The notes: generated by a model not told the origin, from the sequence alone. A stretch of 27,137 nt of DNA from Pseudomonadota bacterium (GCA_021850555.1 JAJZLX010000284.1:1-27137); one strand, 5' to 3'; shown: positions 16,589 through 24,437, counted from the first letter of the stretch. Made by a program: numbers and translations.

Positions 16589-16969
16589 TTATCGGCGCCG
16601 TTTCAGCTGCCTCACGAGCGCGTCGACCTCACGCTTCGGCAAGCCATCGTCGGCAACCCTCGCAATCGCCGTGAGAACTTCCGCTTGCGACATGTGCTCA
16701 GGCTCGGCCACCTCGATGACGAGCCGGCCCTCGCTCACCCGTACCGTCACCGGCACGCCGATGGCGAACCCGGCGCGCTTAAGCCAGGTGCCCCGCAGAC
16801 GCAGCATGGGGACCGCCACCGAGCGGCCATCCGGCTCACGGGTGCTCCGCAAGCCGTCGGTCACGGTGTATCGGCGGACCGTCCGGTCCCGAGGGGATAT
16901 CGGGGTGGAATCGGGAGGAATGGAGTCCTGCGCCGGCGCACGCGCCGGCATAGAGTGCGTGTCAACCAT
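16589..16969 (-). CDS. symE: SymE-family toxin-like protein
   Basis: This is a 126-residue protein. Residues 52-87 (VAVPMLRLRGTWLKRAGF, then VTVRVSEGRLVIEV) match the SymE pattern, an AbrB-fold-derived type I toxin. The first 35 residues are Pro/Ser-rich and probably disordered. The last 35 (PEHMSQAEVLTAI to VRQLKRRR) form a helical tail not typical of the E. coli protein (about 113 residues). In E. coli symE is silenced by the antisense RNA SymR; I could not identify a SymR-like promoter here. Structured elements lie on both sides (16513-16565 and 17077-17174). Confidence 0.75.
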   Translation of the reverse strand: MVDTHSMPARAPAQDSIPPDSTPISPRDRTVRRYTVTDGLRSTREPDGRSVAVPMLRLRGTWLKRAGFAIGVPVTVRVSEGRLVIEVAEPEHMSQAEVLTAIARVADDGLPKREVDALVRQLKRRR

Positions 16970-17076
16970 GGTCGTCTACCTCAGATAGTGACTGTGGCCA
17001 GGCGCCGGACGGTGGTATCAACACCATCCGGCGCCGCTTCGTGGCCTGGGGCGGGATTGCCCGAGTCAAAAAACGG

Positions 17077-17174
17077 CACGCCGCAGCGCAGCCGTCAAGG
17101 CCGCCGCGGTCCTCCGCGGCGCTCCGCGAGCGCGCGTCCTCGCGCGCGAAGGCCTTGACGGCGAGAACGGCGTG
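17077..17174. other. Y-shaped nested inverted-repeat element
   Basis: Four stems nest within 98 bases. The outermost is CACGCCG (17077-17083) with CGGCGTG (17168-17174). Next is the perfect 12-bp pair GCCGTCAAGGCC (17091-17102) and GGCCTTGACGGC (17151-17162). Inside are two 7-bp hairpins, GCCGCGG/CCGCGGC (17103-17120) and GCGCGCG/CGCGCGC (17130-17147), both with the same loop TCCT. It sits in the 402-base gene-free gap upstream of the symE-like gene. The symmetry is too exact for chance; function (structured RNA, extrusion site, recombination site) is unknown. The rest of the gap shows nothing clear. Confidence 0.7.
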
Positions 17175-17371
17175 GCACCATGGGACGAGAGGCAAGCCCG
17201 CCTCCCCTCTGCATGTCGGGTGGAGGGTCCCCGCGCGACTTTCGGGAATTTCCGGGCCCGTGGCGGAAAACGACCGCATAGGAAGGCCGTGGCGCCATGA
17301 TCGAGAGGGTACCCGCTACCCTGCTATCCCCTGATTTCGCCCCGGACCGGACATCAGTGGTACAGCCATCC

Positions 17372-18799
17372 CTACGATGGATCCCGGCGGGATCCGCTTT
17401 CATCCTCCTCCGATTCAATCAGCGGATATGGTCGCGAGACGCGCACATCTCTGCCGTAGTCCGTGAAGGGCCCTTCGTATCCGATTAGATGGAATGTCAG
17501 TTGATGGAGCAGCATCCCAGCTTGCTGTAGACGTTTGTAAAGCTCTCGGTAGTCGGCCGCACCAGGTAGCCGCAAATCGACGAGATTCGGATGAACACGC
17601 CCATTCCGTAGTTTGTCCCAGGCGGCGACGTACCTCCTGTCTACGCGGTTCTTCTCCGCCAGCTCGCGCAGGACCTGCTTCGCGCCCTTATCCGCCGAGC
17701 CACCGATGAGGCCTCGGGCTCGCTTCTTGATACCGTCCGAGAAATCCGGATGCTCATCGATCCACGCAAGCGCCGCCTGCCGAAATTCGGCCCAGCAGCC
17801 ATTGGGCTCCGCGTTTTCCGGTGCTTTTGCGAGGCTCGTCAACGCCTCCACGGCGACGGACACTCCGACCGCCCAAGCGTCTATCGAGGCCGCCGTCGAC
17901 TCACGGGCCATGTACAGGTGGTAGGCGACGGAATTCCAGTGCCGATCGTCGCCGGCCGGGTCCGTGTTCGCGACCGCGTAGCTCAAGAACCGGTCGAACA
18001 GCTCCCAGGTGTGGTGATGGAAATCGATGGACGTCGGGGAGATCGGCGGATCGAACTGGGTGCGCGCCGCTTGCGGCCTCGGAGAGGCGAGTTCCAGGAG
18101 GGTCATTCCCTGGCAGTTTTCCACTCGCGCCCGCCAGATCGCCGATTTACCTGTGACGTACTGCAACGCTTCCTGGATGCGCAGATCAAATGCCGGCGGA
18201 AATGGGGTCTCGGCGGTCACGGTAACAACGGTGTCGCCAGACCCGACGCGGCTTCGCACCTCGAAAGTCGCGCCGCAGGCCTGCAGCTGCGCGTGGTCAC
18301 GCGCCAACCCCTGTAGAGGACGGTCCGGATCCGGCGACCATGCGTTCAAAGGCAGTTCGTATTCTTCAAAGAAGTGCAACCGAAGGAACGGGCTGGTCAT
18401 TGGCGGCGGCATCGGTCCGGCGGCGATCAAGTGCAGACCGCCGTTCCGCACCCCTGTATCGTCCTGCATGTTCCAATTTGAGCTTGGCTCCACAATACGA
18501 GCCGCTTCCCAGCAGGTTCCGTCAACGGAAGTGGCTGTCAGATCGTAGAGATCACAGTCACTGTACAGCCCACCGGAGGTCCCGCCGGTCAACCTCTCCA
18601 AAATCGCCGGCAGGCGCGCGTTTTCCTTCTTTTCCACATAGAGCTTGAATTCGAGAGCGCCACCCTCGACTTGCCTGACATACCCACGCCCCTCGTACCG
18701 GCGGCCTCCCTCCTTGCGCTGACGGAGAACCATGCTCGTGCAGTCGACGTCGAACGTGCCGCGCCGGAAGGCGTCGATTGTCTTGTCGATATCGATCAA
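17372..18799 (-). CDS. HEPN-motif protein (ApeA-like candidate) coupled to the coupling-protein gene
   Basis: This is a 475-residue protein. It starts at TTG 18799, which overlaps the preceding TGA as TTGA and has GGAGG 9 bases upstream; the long open frame beyond is out of frame with the ATPase gene and is not used. The N-terminal half is rich in beta strands (for example YEGRGYVRQVEGGALEFKLYV, partly) and resembles the N-terminal domain of the anti-phage protein ApeA. The C-terminal half is helical and carries KLRNGRVHPN, a HEPN-type R-X4-H motif at Arg398-His403. HEPN motifs are RNase sites in many defence proteins. The ApeA comparison is a suggestion; the HEPN motif is seen directly. Nothing indicates a mobilisation function, although it follows a coupling protein. 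Confidence 0.6.
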   Translation of the reverse strand: MIDIDKTIDAFRRGTFDVDCTSMVLRQRKEGGRRYEGRGYVRQVEGGALEFKLYVEKKENARLPAILERLTGGTSGGLYSDCDLYDLTATSVDGTCWEAARIVEPSSNWNMQDDTGVRNGGLHLIAAGPMPPPMTSPFLRLHFFEEYELPLNAWSPDPDRPLQGLARDHAQLQACGATFEVRSRVGSGDTVVTVTAETPFPPAFDLRIQEALQYVTGKSAIWRARVENCQGMTLLELASPRPQAARTQFDPPISPTSIDFHHHTWELFDRFLSYAVANTDPAGDDRHWNSVAYHLYMARESTAASIDAWAVGVSVAVEALTSLAKAPENAEPNGCWAEFRQAALAWIDEHPDFSDGIKKRARGLIGGSADKGAKQVLRELAEKNRVDRRYVAAWDKLRNGRVHPNLVDLRLPGAADYRELYKRLQQAGMLLHQLTFHLIGYEGPFTDYGRDVRVSRPYPLIESEEDESGSRRDPS

Positions 18800-20454
18800 G
18801 GCGACTTGCCTCCGATCGCGACGATCGGCACGAACGGCGCCGCGACCTTCTCGATCTTGTAGACCGGAAATCCCACCCGCATCCATCCCGGCTGCGAGGC
18901 GAACTTCAGGAACCCCGTCCGATCCGGGAGCTGCTCGATCTCCGCGGCCATGACCGCGAGCTCCGTCGCCGTCTGCTCGCTGTGCCCTTTGGTGTCGTGG
19001 CCGCTGCCGAAGGTGGGGCCGCTCGAGCGGCTCCGCGAGCGCGCGAAGCGCACCACCTCCCGCTCCCCGATCAGACGCGAGGCGTACTGCGCCGTCCCAC
19101 CGCCTTCTGAGGCCGAACAGCGCAGGATCAGCGTGTTGCCGCAGTTCTCGATGATGGTCTGCGCCGGTCCCTTGCCGTAATTCGTGCTCGCCTGGGCGAT
19201 CGACTGAAGTCCCAGCACGCAGCGCCCACCGCACTTGCGCAGGCGCGTGAGCGCATCCGGCAGTCCGTTGATGGCCCCCAGCGCATCGAGCTCGTCCACC
19301 GCGAACCAGAGCCGGTGATCGCCCTCCCCGAGGGTGAGGGTCTGGAAGATCGCAAGCCGCAGCCAGATCGAGAGGAGCCCCTTCAACGCCGAGATCTGAT
19401 CGGCCTGGTATGGCAGGAACAGCACGCCGCGGCCGGTCTTGATCCACTCGCGCACCGAAACCAGCGCTCCCTCCTGCCGGCGCACGAAGTCCAGGCTCTT
19501 CACGGCCGCCGTCACCGTCGAGCGCGCGCCCTGGAACAGCTTGTCGCTGCCGTCTTCCAGAAACGGCGCCGCCGGCGTTCCGGCGACGAGCGCCACGAGC
19601 TCCGCCTTCGGGGCGACGACCAGCAGCCGGTACAGTTCCCCAACATCGCGGATGCCCACGGTCTGCGCCTGGCCGGTCACCGCCGAGAACAGCGTGCGCG
19701 CGAAGGTAGTCCAGGTGGGATCCGACCCCCGATCCGGGATGAAGGCCTGCGCGAGCTCATCGACGTCGTAAGGATTGCGCAGCTCGGCGAAGAGATCCCA
19801 CTTCGCGGATCGGGCATCGAAGGGATTCAGGATCACATCGCCCCGCGCGGGATCGTGGAAGCGCGCGAGATACCCGCCGTCGGGATCGGCGATCACGGCC
19901 CGGTCGCCGCGAGTGAGCGCCCCGTGCAGAAGCTCGCGGATCGCGGTGCTCTTGCCGGTACCGGTGGCGCCGAGGAACTTGAAGTGTTTCATCTCGTCCC
20001 CGAACGGCACCGCGACGCCGGCGACCGTAAGCGGCAGCGGCCCCGAGCCCGCCTTGGCCCGGCGCTTGCGCATCGCGCGCTGCGCCGCCCCGCCATCGAA
20101 CAGCATCGCCCCGCGCCGCTCGATCGCCGCGATGGGCTTGCCGAGCCGCGACCAGCAGAGCCCGCCGAGAAAGCCCCCGACGAGATAAAGCGCGGCCGGC
20201 AGAAGAACTGGATCGCTGCGCAGGTTGAGCCCGGCGAACTTGCCGAGCACCCAGAGGATGACCTCCGTCGCGATTCCCACGACGAGAACCGTGACGACGG
20301 TCGTGAACGGCCACAGCAGATACGAGCCGGGCAATGCGCGACCCCGCTTCAGCCCCGCGAGCGATGCGGCCGCGATCAACGCGTAAAGGAGCAACAAGCC
20401 TTTCCCGCCGTGCGTCCAGGCGTGGATCAGCGTCTCGTGATGCGCCACGGTCAT
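18796..20454 (-). CDS. Type IV coupling protein (TraD/VirD4-like ATPase)
   Basis: This is a 552-residue membrane ATPase that would carry the relaxosome to a conjugation channel. Hydrophobic segments lie at about 18-34, 48-72 and 84-101. Walker A GATGTGKST is at 162-170 and Walker B WFAVDE at 383-388. A conserved LGLQSIAQ segment follows, as in TraD/TraG proteins. The C-terminus lacks a long extension. The ribosome site GGGAGG lies very near the ATG at 20454, so the GTG at 20448 may be the real start. There are no other conjugation genes, so it likely works with a helper transfer system or gives specificity to the MobA relaxase. Confidence 0.9.
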   Translation of the reverse strand: MTVAHHETLIHAWTHGGKGLLLLYALIAAASLAGLKRGRALPGSYLLWPFTTVVTVLVVGIATEVILWVLGKFAGLNLRSDPVLLPAALYLVGGFLGGLCWSRLGKPIAAIERRGAMLFDGGAAQRAMRKRRAKAGSGPLPLTVAGVAVPFGDEMKHFKFLGATGTGKSTAIRELLHGALTRGDRAVIADPDGGYLARFHDPARGDVILNPFDARSAKWDLFAELRNPYDVDELAQAFIPDRGSDPTWTTFARTLFSAVTGQAQTVGIRDVGELYRLLVVAPKAELVALVAGTPAAPFLEDGSDKLFQGARSTVTAAVKSLDFVRRQEGALVSVREWIKTGRGVLFLPYQADQISALKGLLSIWLRLAIFQTLTLGEGDHRLWFAVDELDALGAINGLPDALTRLRKCGGRCVLGLQSIAQASTNYGKGPAQTIIENCGNTLILRCSASEGGGTAQYASRLIGEREVVRFARSRSRSSGPTFGSGHDTKGHSEQTATELAVMAAEIEQLPDRTGFLKFASQPGWMRVGFPVYKIEKVAAPFVPIVAIGGKSP

Positions 20455-20603
20455 GCCTCCCTCTCCCGGCCGGACTGTACCCGAGGGGACGTCCGGATTC
20501 AGTCGATTTCAGCTCCGGCGAGCCGGCCGCGGACGATTCCCTGGTGATTCTTGGACGCGACGCCGCTCCGCCGGCGCTCGCCGAGCGCTGTCCGCGAGAG
20601 CCG

Positions 20604-20632
20604 ATGCCAAACGGCACACGTTGTCATACTAT
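20604..20632 (+). promoter_or_regulatory. Promoter giving a probable leaderless mRNA for the BrnT-like toxin
   Basis: ATGCCA (20604-20609) and TACTAT (20627-20632) are 17 bases apart. The expected start 7 bases past the -10 is the A of the toxin ATG (20639). No Shine-Dalgarno sequence precedes that ATG, which agrees with leaderless translation. Confidence 0.4.
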
Positions 20633-20638
20633 ACGCGC

Positions 20639-20923
20639 ATGAAGGAGTTCCGCTGGAACGAGACGAAGAACGCCGGGCTGCGCCGCACGCGCGCCGTCTC
20701 CTTCGAGGAGATCGTGGGCGCGATCGCGGCCGGCGGGCTACGAGACATGTTGAAGCATCGCAACCCAGCGCGCTACCCCCGCCAGTCCGTGCTCGTGGTC
20801 GAGTGGCGCGACTACGCGTACCTGGTGCCCTTCGTCGAGGAGGCGAATTTCTATTTCCTGAAAACCATCATCCCGAGCCGCAAGGCGACGCGGGATTACC
20901 TGCGAAAGGAGAACGAGCCATGA
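20639..20923 (+). CDS. BrnT-like toxin
   Basis: This is a 94-residue basic protein. The start FRWNETKNAGL, SFEEIVGAI near 20-29 and the ending FLKTIIPSRKATRDYL fit the BrnT-like (COG2929-type) RNase toxins. The open frame continues upstream to 20453, but the protein-like part begins at this ATG, and the predicted transcript begins here too. The stop overlaps the ATG of a CopG-like gene, the usual order for this family (toxin first). The target is presumably mRNA during translation, as for the RelE-like fold. Confidence 0.75.
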   Translation: MKEFRWNETKNAGLRRTRAVSFEEIVGAIAAGGLRDMLKHRNPARYPRQSVLVVEWRDYAYLVPFVEEANFYFLKTIIPSRKATRDYLRKENEP

Positions 20924-21231
20924 AGAACCGAGCGACCACCCCGAAGCGTAAGACCGTGAGCCGCAAGGAGGCTGCCGCCGAGGAACGGCTCCTCGCCGAG
21001 TACGAGCGCGGCGAGCTGCGCTCGAGCGTGAAGAGACCCGAAGACCTGCGCCGCTTTCAGAGCGCCGCGCGCACGACGCTCGCGAAGAACCGGCGCCTCA
21101 ACATCCGGCTCTCCTCGCCCGTGCTCGAGGGCCTGCAGGCGCGCGCGGCCGCCGAAGGTCTGCCCTATCAGACGCTGATCTCGAGCGTGCTGCACAAGTT
21201 CGTGACCGGCCGTCTGGTCGAGAGGTCGTAA
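20920..21231 (+). CDS. CopG-like antitoxin of the BrnT-like pair
   Basis: This is a 103-residue protein with a basic N-terminus, an acidic helical middle (AAAEERLLAEYERGE) and a C-terminal ribbon-helix-helix: RLNIRLSSPVLEGLQARAAAEG, then QTLISSVLHKFVTG. It overlaps the toxin stop (ATGA) and has AAAGGAG about 9 bases upstream. The DNA-binding part at the C-terminus and the toxin-binding part at the N-terminus are typical of BrnA-like partners. It would repress the promoter at 20604-20632. Confidence 0.8.
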   Translation: MKNRATTPKRKTVSRKEAAAEERLLAEYERGELRSSVKRPEDLRRFQSAARTTLAKNRRLNIRLSSPVLEGLQARAAAEGLPYQTLISSVLHKFVTGRLVERS

Positions 21232-21307
21232 CACGCCACCGGGGACACGGTGGACAATTCGGCAACGTTTGATACGCACTTTCTCACCAGGCCGTGGAGC
21301 AATCTCA

Positions 21308-21904
21308 ATGATCCAGAGAGACGACGACGCGGACATGCTTGCCGTGATGAGCGCAGCCATGGAGCGATCGCGCGGCTATGCCGACTATTTCGGATGGCCG
21401 CCCGATCGAGATCTGGAGGAATCCGGCGTTCTCGATTCCCTTGTGGAATCGATGCAAGCGGACGATCTGCCGTTCTACTCCAAACTGAAATCTCGCGGCC
21501 GTCCCAACGACCCGCCGGACTGCGAAGGCCTCGATACCAACGGCGCGAGGGTCGCCATTGAGATCACGGAACTGGTGGACGGCGCCGCCATCCGCGCCGT
21601 AAAACAGGGCGGTAGCCAATTCGATTGGCGGACGTGGACGAAAGAGGATTTCCTTCGTGAGCTCGCCCGCCGGATCGATGCAAAGGACCAGCGCTACCCG
21701 CATTTGAAAGAGCCACCCTACCCCGGTGGTTACGTCGTCGTGATCCACACGGACGAACCTCTACTTCCTCGGGACACGGTGAGTGGCTACTTGGAGGGAT
21801 ATCGCCTTCCAAGGCCGGAGTACGTATCGAGGGCGCTGCTGCTGCTTTCCTATGACCCGAGCATTCAACGCTGCCCTTATTTCGAGCTGACTTTGGGCGA
21901 CTGA
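21308..21904 (+). CDS. Hypothetical protein with a possible PD-(D/E)xK-like core
   Basis: This is a 198-residue protein. The ATG at 21308 has GGAG 8 bases upstream; the TTG at 21269 is less likely. The segment NDPPDCEGLDTNGARVAIEIT (about 68-88, only partly quoted) has a spacing like the PD-(D/E)xK nuclease core, Asp then Glu-x-Thr, but the usual lysine is replaced by threonine. No family is certain. It lies between a toxin-antitoxin pair and the relaxase gene, which does not show its role. Confidence 0.55.
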   Translation: MIQRDDDADMLAVMSAAMERSRGYADYFGWPPDRDLEESGVLDSLVESMQADDLPFYSKLKSRGRPNDPPDCEGLDTNGARVAIEITELVDGAAIRAVKQGGSQFDWRTWTKEDFLRELARRIDAKDQRYPHLKEPPYPGGYVVVIHTDEPLLPRDTVSGYLEGYRLPRPEYVSRALLLLSYDPSIQRCPYFELTLGD

Positions 21905-21946
21905 CGGCAGCACAAGGGGGGCGCTGGGCGAGCCGGCTCGAACAGG

Positions 21947-23101
21947 TCAGGGTTCGAAGTCAGGCCCGTCCAGCCCCTTGCCACGCTCGAGGTCCTTCTC
22001 CGGTCCCTCGCGCTGCCGCGATTTCTCCGGCTCTCGCCCCTTCCCGAGCTCCTGGTTGCGCCGATACTCCCGCCAGCGCTCGATGGCCCGTTGGCGCTCT
22101 GCCTCAAGGGCATGACCGGGTTCGAGCGCGTTCACCTTCGCCAGCCGCTCGGCGCGCATCGCGAGCCACTTCTCGCGCCCCTCCTTCTGCAGCGCCTCGA
22201 GGCTGCGCGTGGGCGCGCGGGTGAGCGTCAGATCCCGCTCGCGCCGGGCGGCCGCGATGTCGCCCGACACATCGAGAATGGAGGCCGTGAGCTCGCGCTG
22301 CTCGCGCTCGATCTTCCCGACCTCAGCGGCGCGCTCCAGGCGCTGCTGCGCGACTTCCAGCGCCTCGCGCTCGAGCCGCTGACCAACCCGGGTTTCGATC
22401 CCCCGCCGCTCGAGCGCCGATACCGCCGGCCCCAGGTGCGAGGTCGGTTCCCGCTCGATGCCCTGCCGCTCGAGGCTCCGGTGATCGATCCGTGCTTCGA
22501 TCCCGTGCTCGTGAAGTCTCTCGTTGGAAAGCTGCGCCCAGCGCTCGCGGATCGCCTCGATCTCTTTCTTCGCCGGCTCGAGCTTCGCCTTACGACGGTT
22601 GGTATCCGACCACTCGATCGTCGCTTTCTCGCCGAGGCCGCCCGGCTCGATCACCCGGGTGGTGGCGAGTACATGGGCGTGGTGGTTTCGGGTGTCTCCC
22701 TCCCGATGCGGAGCGTGGATCGCGAAGTCCACCGCCACCCCGTGGCGGTTGGCGATCTCCGCGGCGAACGCCCGCACGAGCTCGAGCCGCTGAGCCTTAC
22801 CGAGCTCGTGCGGCAGAGCGAGCTCGTACTCGCGCGCGACGCGGGAGTTGCTCCGATTCTCGGCCCGCTCGGCGGCATTCCAGAGCGCTTCCCGATCGCG
22901 CGCCCAGTTGATGTCGCGTCGGGCGGCTTCGGTGGGCAGCACGATCTCGGCGTGCTCGACGCCCCGCTTGCGGGAGTAGTCGAAGGTCTGCCCGGTCGTG
23001 TGATCGCGCACGAGCTCGGCGGCGCGGTACGCGGAAGCGGCCGTCGCGGAGCGGCCGCCGCCGCGGCTCACAGGCTTGACCGACAGGTGATAGATCGCCA
23101 C
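21947..23101 (-). CDS. mobA: MobA/MobL-type relaxase (MobQ family)
   Basis: This is a 384-residue relaxase that would nick oriT and lead DNA transfer. The N-terminus AIYHLSVKPVSRGGGRSA matches the IncQ MobA start, with the catalytic tyrosine at position 25. The metal-binding triad lies in HAPHREGDTRNHHAH (about 129-143). The C-terminal half is a long charged helical region without a primase domain, unlike RSF1010 MobA. I choose GTG 23101, which follows GGAG by 5 bases and aligns with MAIYHL of IncQ, rather than 23128. The oriT lies about 100 bases upstream, and mobC is divergent on the other side, the IncQ arrangement. Confidence 0.93.
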   Translation of the reverse strand: MAIYHLSVKPVSRGGGRSATAASAYRAAELVRDHTTGQTFDYSRKRGVEHAEIVLPTEAARRDINWARDREALWNAAERAENRSNSRVAREYELALPHELGKAQRLELVRAFAAEIANRHGVAVDFAIHAPHREGDTRNHHAHVLATTRVIEPGGLGEKATIEWSDTNRRKAKLEPAKKEIEAIRERWAQLSNERLHEHGIEARIDHRSLERQGIEREPTSHLGPAVSALERRGIETRVGQRLEREALEVAQQRLERAAEVGKIEREQRELTASILDVSGDIAAARRERDLTLTRAPTRSLEALQKEGREKWLAMRAERLAKVNALEPGHALEAERQRAIERWREYRRNQELGKGREPEKSRQREGPEKDLERGKGLDGPDFEP

Positions 23102-23195
23102 GTGCGCTCCACGGATCCTCAAATTCACGCCGACACGACCGGCGGGCGACGGCGCCTCCGGCGGGGTCCAGGGGCGTGGCCCCTGGCGCGCTGGA

Positions 23196-23240
23196 GAAAA
23201 GTAGGCCGGCTTTGCGGCCTACTTTTCGTAAGTGCGCCCT
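23196..23240 (+). other. oriT: oriT: hairpin and nick region of IncQ/MobQ type
   Basis: A 13-bp perfect inverted repeat (GAAAAGTAGGCCG and CGGCCTACTTTTC, 6-base loop) is followed directly by GTAAGTGCGCCCT (23228-23240), the core nick region known from R1162/RSF1010-type plasmids. It lies between divergent mobA and mobC, as expected. The 389-base gap (23102-23490) otherwise shows only a short ACCGC-t-GCGGT inverted repeat (23245-23255) next to it. Confidence 0.88.
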
Positions 23241-23490
23241 TGCTACCGCTGCGGTGGTAGATTACGCTCCGCTCGAGCCGGGTACAAGACTCGACGTTGC
23301 GCTCTTCGCTCGCCGGCGGTGGCCGTGGCGGAGAGGTTCGGCAAGGTGGGGCGCCAGCGCTCGCAATTCCGGCGACCGACGCGGCGGGAACGAAGCGGAC
23401 GCTCCGGATCGGACGACGGGGCGATGAAGGCGAACTGGGCACGGCCGCGCCCCTCGGCCACTCGGGCGTCGGCGCTTACGGGGAGATCAG

Positions 23491-23778
23491 GTGACAGCCA
23501 AACTCGACGACCGCATCGCGGGCCTGGAGGAGAAACTCCAGCAACTCAAGGCGCGCCAGGCACGCACCGAGGCCAGGAAACGCGCCCTGCTCTCCCGCCG
23601 CGCCCGCAAGGACGACACCCGCAGGAAGATCCTCGCCGGCGCCATCGTGCTCGCGAAGGTCGCCTCCGGCGAGCTCGATGGGAAGCGCTTCCGGGAGTGG
23701 CTCGACCAGACCCTCACTCGTGCCGAGGATCGAGCGCTGTTCGATCTCGAGCCGCGCACAACCCCGCGGGAGGCTTGA
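23491..23778 (+). CDS. mobC: MobC-like mobilisation accessory protein
   Basis: This is a 95-residue protein. A coiled-coil, basic N-terminal half (DDRIAGLEEKLQQLKARQAR) is followed by RRKILAGAIVLAKVASGELDG and FREWLDQTLTRAEDRALFDL, typical of IncQ MobC-type accessory proteins that help open oriT for the relaxase. The GTG start has GGGGAG 6 bases upstream. It is divergent from mobA with oriT between. Confidence 0.8.
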   Translation: MTAKLDDRIAGLEEKLQQLKARQARTEARKRALLSRRARKDDTRRKILAGAIVLAKVASGELDGKRFREWLDQTLTRAEDRALFDLEPRTTPREA

Positions 23779-23802
23779 GCGCGGGCTTCCTCCCCTGGCC
23801 GG

Positions 23803-24123
23803 CTACTCGGCGAATGTCGCCTGCAGCGTGCGCAAGGTCGCGCTCAGGGTCTTCGCCGACAGCGCGCCGAGCCGCCGCACGAGCCGCGCTTTGTCGACCG
23901 TGCGCACCTGATCGATCAGGATCAGTCCATTGCGTCCGTCATGCTTCACCGGGACCCGAAAGGGCGCCGCGAACCCCTTCGAGGTCATCGGTGCGACGAT
24001 CACCGTGCGCAGGTGATCGTTGAGCTCCGGCGGAGACACCACCACGCAGGGGCGCGATTTTTGGATCTCGCTCCCCACCGTCGGATCGAGATTGACCTGC
24101 CAGATCTCCCCGCGCCTCACCAC
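23803..24123 (-). CDS. mazF: MazF/PemK-type mRNA interferase toxin
   Basis: This is a 106-residue MazF. RRGEIWQVNLDPTVGSEIQKSRPCVVVSP (partly quoted: GEIWQVNLDP near 5-14 and SRPCVVV near 23-29), VIVAPMTSK near 41-49, and LIDQVRTVDKARL near 69-81 are the conserved blocks, including the catalytic arginine and threonine. It would cleave mRNA when antitoxin is lost. It overlaps mazE by 7 bases and ends 24 bases from the convergent mobC. Confidence 0.93.
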   Translation of the reverse strand: MVRRGEIWQVNLDPTVGSEIQKSRPCVVVSPPELNDHLRTVIVAPMTSKGFAAPFRVPVKHDGRNGLILIDQVRTVDKARLVRRLGALSAKTLSATLRTLQATFAE

Positions 24124-24374
24124 GCGAGATCCGCGTCCGCCTCGTTCCCGAACTCGCCCATCACGAGCGCATCGCCCCCTTTGTGAGCGAGCTCTTGCGC
24201 CGCTCGCGCCCAGCCGTCCCGGGGCGATCGCAAGGGTTTGCGCAGCACGATCGCCTCACCCTCGACGGTCACGTCCACCGCCTCCTCGAGTCCGGCCTGG
24301 GCCAGCAGGGGCTTCGGAATGACCAGGCCGCGGGAATTGCCGATCTTGCGCAGCGGAATCTGCAGGGCTTTCAT
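24117..24374 (-). CDS. mazE: MazE-type (AbrB-fold) antitoxin
   Basis: This is an 85-residue protein with the swapped-hairpin AbrB pattern PLRKIGNSRGLVIPKPLL (about 7-24) and VTVEGEAIVLRKP (about 36-48), followed by a toxin-binding tail (ALVMGEFGNEAD). It binds MazF and its own promoter. An imperfect palindrome lies just before the start. Confidence 0.92.
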   Translation of the reverse strand: MKALQIPLRKIGNSRGLVIPKPLLAQAGLEEAVDVTVEGEAIVLRKPLRSPRDGWARAAQELAHKGGDALVMGEFGNEADADLAW

Positions 24375-24375
24375 A

Positions 24376-24394
24376 GTGGCAACAATGTTATCAC
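24376..24394. promoter_or_regulatory. Imperfect palindrome at the mazE start
   Basis: GTGGCAAC-aat-GTTATCAC matches as an inverted repeat at 6 of 8 positions and lies immediately upstream of the mazE ATG. This is where a MazE operator would be expected. Confidence 0.35.
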
Positions 24395-24437
24395 GCCTCG
24401 GCGCTTGCGTATCGACTTGCAGGCCGCGTCCGTGCGG

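Noticed and set aside
16513..17174. Integron attC sites around the symE-like gene
   Set aside because: No paired RYYYAAC/GTTRRRY core sites were seen and there is no integrase gene.
18800..19447. N-terminal extension of the HEPN-motif protein
   Set aside because: It is the out-of-frame image of the coupling-protein gene.
19315..20547. 410-residue plus-strand frame opposite the coupling protein
   Set aside because: It is Arg/Pro-rich with no recognisable domain; the opposite strand encodes Walker A and B motifs.
22091..23260. 389-residue plus-strand frame opposite mobA
   Set aside because: It is an antisense shadow; it also runs through oriT, and the relaxase motifs lie on the minus strand.
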